Shown here: one piece after another, positions 61,858 to 64,000 of the stretch
Numbering within the stretch: the stretch's first letter is position 1
How the letters are laid out: each line of letters opens with the position of its first letter
Origin: Ornithobacterium rhinotracheale
GTDB taxonomy: Bacteria > Bacteroidota > Bacteroidia > Flavobacteriales > Weeksellaceae
Length of the DNA: 64,000 bases
Direction of reading: 5' to 3'
NCBI RefSeq assembly: GCF_022832975.1
Contig: NZ_CP094846.1
Coordinates: 1,027,501-1,091,500, forward strand
Made by a program: the position numbers and the translations under genes
The notes under the pieces: model-generated
The model's input: only the letters and a program-made list of their open reading frames with translations
Databases searched by the model: none
Told to the model about the DNA's origin: nothing

Positions 61858-61884
61858 TTGAGCGATTACAATTTGTTACTTTTG
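61858..61884 (+). promoter_or_regulatory. Promoter of ftsK
   Basis: TTG (61858-61860), 16 bp, then exact -7 box TACTTTTG (61877-61884), 22 bp before the ftsK ATG. Spacing is slightly short. Confidence 0.5.
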
Positions 61885-61906
61885 TACAGATTTTTCAAGA
61901 TAAAAT

Positions 61907-64000
61907 ATGGCAAAGCAAAGTAAAGTTAATACAGGTAATAGATTTTCAGTTTTCAAGATGTTGATGGGACTACTTTCTCTCTTTGTAGGGTTTGTATTGT
62001 TGTTATCATTTGTTTCATATTTAATGAATTGGAAATCAGATCAAAGTCAAGTAGGGATATGGAAAGACACGAATATAGAAGTCAATAATTTATTGGGCAA
62101 AATGGGCGCATGGCTAGGTGAAACATTTATCTACGAAAGGTTGGGTTTTGCAGCTTTATTTATTCCCATTTGGTTGATTATATTAGGGCTAATTATTGTT
62201 TTTAAAATTAAAAAAATTAAATTTTTACGCTTAACACTAAATTTCTTGTTTTTCTGTGTTTGGTTGCCGCCTTTTCTAAATTTAATTTTTGTAAACGACA
62301 ATATCTGGGGCGGAAGAATGGGGCTTGAAATTGCAGATTATTTAAAAAATATTGTAGGGATTATAGGTTTTGTATTAATCTTGTTTTTTTCATTTTTATT
62401 TTATGCCATTGTAGAATGGAAAGTGACCCCAGATAAGGTGAGGGGCGCAATGCCAAAAATGCCAGAACGAAAAGCAAATAATGTATTGGAAGAAGAGGAT
62501 ACTAAAGAAATTGAATCAGAACAAGTAGAGCAGAAAGAGGAAGAAAGTGTGAGAAATAATTTTACAGAAAAAATTCCTACTCAAAATACTTTTAAAAGTG
62601 AAAAGGAAGAGGTGGGGTTTGTAATTAAGCAAAAACCTAAAGAAACACCAAAGCCAGTGGCTCCAGTAGCGCCATCGTTCGAAGTGGAACAGCCTCAAGA
62701 ACCTACGATAGAAGAGCCGGCCGATGAGTTTGAACCAGAAATCAAGGAAATTATTATTGAGGATGATGAAGATGAATTTGAATTATCGACATCTCCTAGC
62801 GGTGCAACTACATCAATGCCAGCTGCTCCCGTGTCTGATGTGAAAATGCAAGTGGAAAATGCGCCAGAAGAAGAGGAGCTTGAGCCTGAAGAAATTGGTC
62901 AAAATTTGGTGCAACAGTATGGGGAATACGATCAGCGTTTGGATTTGTCTAATTATAAATATCCTACCATTGATTTGCTTATTGATTATAATCAAGGTAA
63001 AAAACGCTCAATCGATCAAAGTGAGCTAGAAGCCAACAAAGACCGAATTGTTGAAACTTTAAGCAATTATAAAATTAATATTGCATCGATTAAAGCTACA
63101 GTAGGCCCTACCGTAACTTTGTATGAAATCGTGCCGGAAGCGGGTGTAAGAATTTCTAAAATTAAAAATTTAGAAGATGATATAGCGTTAAGTTTGAGTG
63201 CTTTAGGGATTAGAATTATTGCACCGATTCCAGGGCGAGGAACCATTGGTATCGAAGTGCCAAATAACAATCCTACCATGGTGGCTATGCGCTCTGTGAT
63301 TGCATCGCAAAAATTCCAAACAGCAGAAATGGAATTGCCTATAGCCTTTGGTAAAACGATTTCAAACGAAACTTTTGTCGCTGATTTGGCTAAAATGCCA
63401 CACTTGTTGATGGCAGGGGCAACGGGACAAGGTAAATCTGTGGGAATCAACGCAATTATTACTTCACTTTTATATAAAAAACACCCTTCAGAATTGAAAT
63501 TTGTGATGGTGGATCCTAAAAAAGTGGAATTAGCCCTTTATAATAAAATAGAAAGACATTTCTTGGCTAAACTTCCAGGTAGTGAGGAAGCAATTATTAC
63601 TGATAATCAAAAAGTAATTAATACCTTGAACTCGCTTTGTATCGAGATGGATGACCGCTACGATTTGCTCAAAAATGCAGGCGTAAGAAACATCAAAGAA
63701 TACAACGCTAAATTCAAGAAAAGAAGATTGAATCCAAATGATGGACATCGCTATTTGCCTTACATCGTTCTTGTGGTAGATGAATTTGCCGATTTGATTA
63801 TGACTGCTGGAAAAGAAATCGAAGCGCCAATCGCTCGTTTGGCTCAGTTGGCTCGTGCGGTGGGTATCCACTTGATTATCGCCACTCAGCGTCCGTCTGT
63901 GAATGTAATTACAGGGATGATTAAAGCCAACTTCCCATCTCGTGCAGCGTTTAGAGTAACTTCAAAAATCGATTCTAGAACTATTTTAGACAGCGGTGGA
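61907..64000 (+). CDS. ftsK: DNA translocase FtsK (partial, runs off the window)
   Basis: A septum-located hexameric DNA pump that segregates chromosome ends before division. 698 codons are visible with no stop. Four membrane helices occupy about residues 20-175. A ~170-residue acidic/Pro linker follows. The alpha domain (NYKYPTIDLLIDY) and beta (RecA-like) motor then show Walker A LMAGATGQGKSVGINAI near residue 505 and Walker B VLVVDEFADLIMTAG near 623, then ATQRPSVNVITGMIKANFPS. The C-terminal remainder of the motor and the gamma DNA-reading domain would lie beyond the window. Confidence 0.95.
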   Translation, partial: MAKQSKVNTGNRFSVFKMLMGLLSLFVGFVLLLSFVSYLMNWKSDQSQVGIWKDTNIEVNNLLGKMGAWLGETFIYERLGFAALFIPIWLIILGLIIVFKIKKIKFLRLTLNFLFFCVWLPPFLNLIFVNDNIWGGRMGLEIADYLKNIVGIIGFVLILFFSFLFYAIVEWKVTPDKVRGAMPKMPERKANNVLEEEDTKEIESEQVEQKEEESVRNNFTEKIPTQNTFKSEKEEVGFVIKQKPKETPKPVAPVAPSFEVEQPQEPTIEEPADEFEPEIKEIIIEDDEDEFELSTSPSGATTSMPAAPVSDVKMQVENAPEEEELEPEEIGQNLVQQYGEYDQRLDLSNYKYPTIDLLIDYNQGKKRSIDQSELEANKDRIVETLSNYKINIASIKATVGPTVTLYEIVPEAGVRISKIKNLEDDIALSLSALGIRIIAPIPGRGTIGIEVPNNNPTMVAMRSVIASQKFQTAEMELPIAFGKTISNETFVADLAKMPHLLMAGATGQGKSVGINAIITSLLYKKHPSELKFVMVDPKKVELALYNKIERHFLAKLPGSEEAIITDNQKVINTLNSLCIEMDDRYDLLKNAGVRNIKEYNAKFKKRRLNPNDGHRYLPYIVLVVDEFADLIMTAGKEIEAPIARLAQLARAVGIHLIIATQRPSVNVITGMIKANFPSRAAFRVTSKIDSRTILDSGG

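Overview
The window looks like a piece of the core chromosome of a Flavobacteriia member (phylum Bacteroidota). The evidence is: AT-rich DNA; A-rich translation leaders with no Shine-Dalgarno; many promoters of the Bacteroidota type (TAnnTTTG at -7, sometimes TTG 16-23 bp upstream); gldD/gldE gliding-type genes; a DUF4295/bL38-type small ribosomal protein; a GYDIA/GYDLA-type GHMP kinase; a DnaE fused to a proofreading exonuclease; TonB-type receptors; and menaquinone genes. A host-associated Weeksellaceae genus such as Ornithobacterium is my guess, but the sequence alone does not settle the genus. I see no prophage, transposase, CRISPR array or rRNA operon.

Layout. 1-3.4 kb: cysK, the divergent pair dps/oxyR, two identical tRNA-Asp genes and trxA. 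3.5-7.8 kb: dnaE. 7.8-12.2 kb: the accessory island of the window. It holds a 27-nt poly(T) tract, an outer-membrane beta-barrel receptor, and a surface lipoprotein that joins a fimbrillin-like region to a C-terminal IdeS/Mac-1-like (peptidase family C66) cysteine protease domain. 12.2-18.2 kb: rpmB-rpmG-bL38, ftsY-guaA and clpC. 18.2-22.8 kb: a PiT phosphate transporter with a helical tail, fabD with a GHMP kinase, and a tiny ORF containing a poly(G) tract. 22.8-30.3 kb: one long minus-strand gene series, ssb-gldE-gldD-cca-(pRiA4b ORF-3 family)-ribE-histidine kinase-thiL.

30.4-36.7 kb: a beta-barrel gene broken by a single in-frame stop, a TonB receptor with an operator-like palindrome inside its promoter, and a nucleobase/nucleoside uptake cluster (Tsx-like outer-membrane protein plus two NCS2 permeases). 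36.7-43.6 kb: a THUMP-like methyltransferase, a FtsB/DivIC-like protein, udk, menA, lpdA, a Rossmann protein, tpx and a deoxynucleoside kinase. 43.7-48.1 kb: gyrA with a TPR protein, then rpmH. 48.2-52.8 kb: comM-mtnN-luxS-VOC-dgt. 52.9-59.1 kb: cdd, pdhA-pdhC, two small membrane proteins, rplU-rpmA and menB. 59.1-64 kb: malQ and the 5' two-thirds or so of ftsK, which runs off the window.

Functional links. oxyR, dps, tpx and trxA deal with peroxide and thiol stress. pdhA, pdhC and lpdA supply most of pyruvate dehydrogenase; E1-beta is not in the window. menA and menB make menaquinone. mtnN and luxS recycle S-adenosylhomocysteine and could make AI-2. cdd, udk, the deoxynucleoside kinase, dgt and the NCS2 permeases form a nucleobase/nucleotide salvage theme. 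The least ordinary finding is the predicted surface-exposed C66-like protease next to a homopolymer-controlled receptor, which suggests interaction with a vertebrate host.
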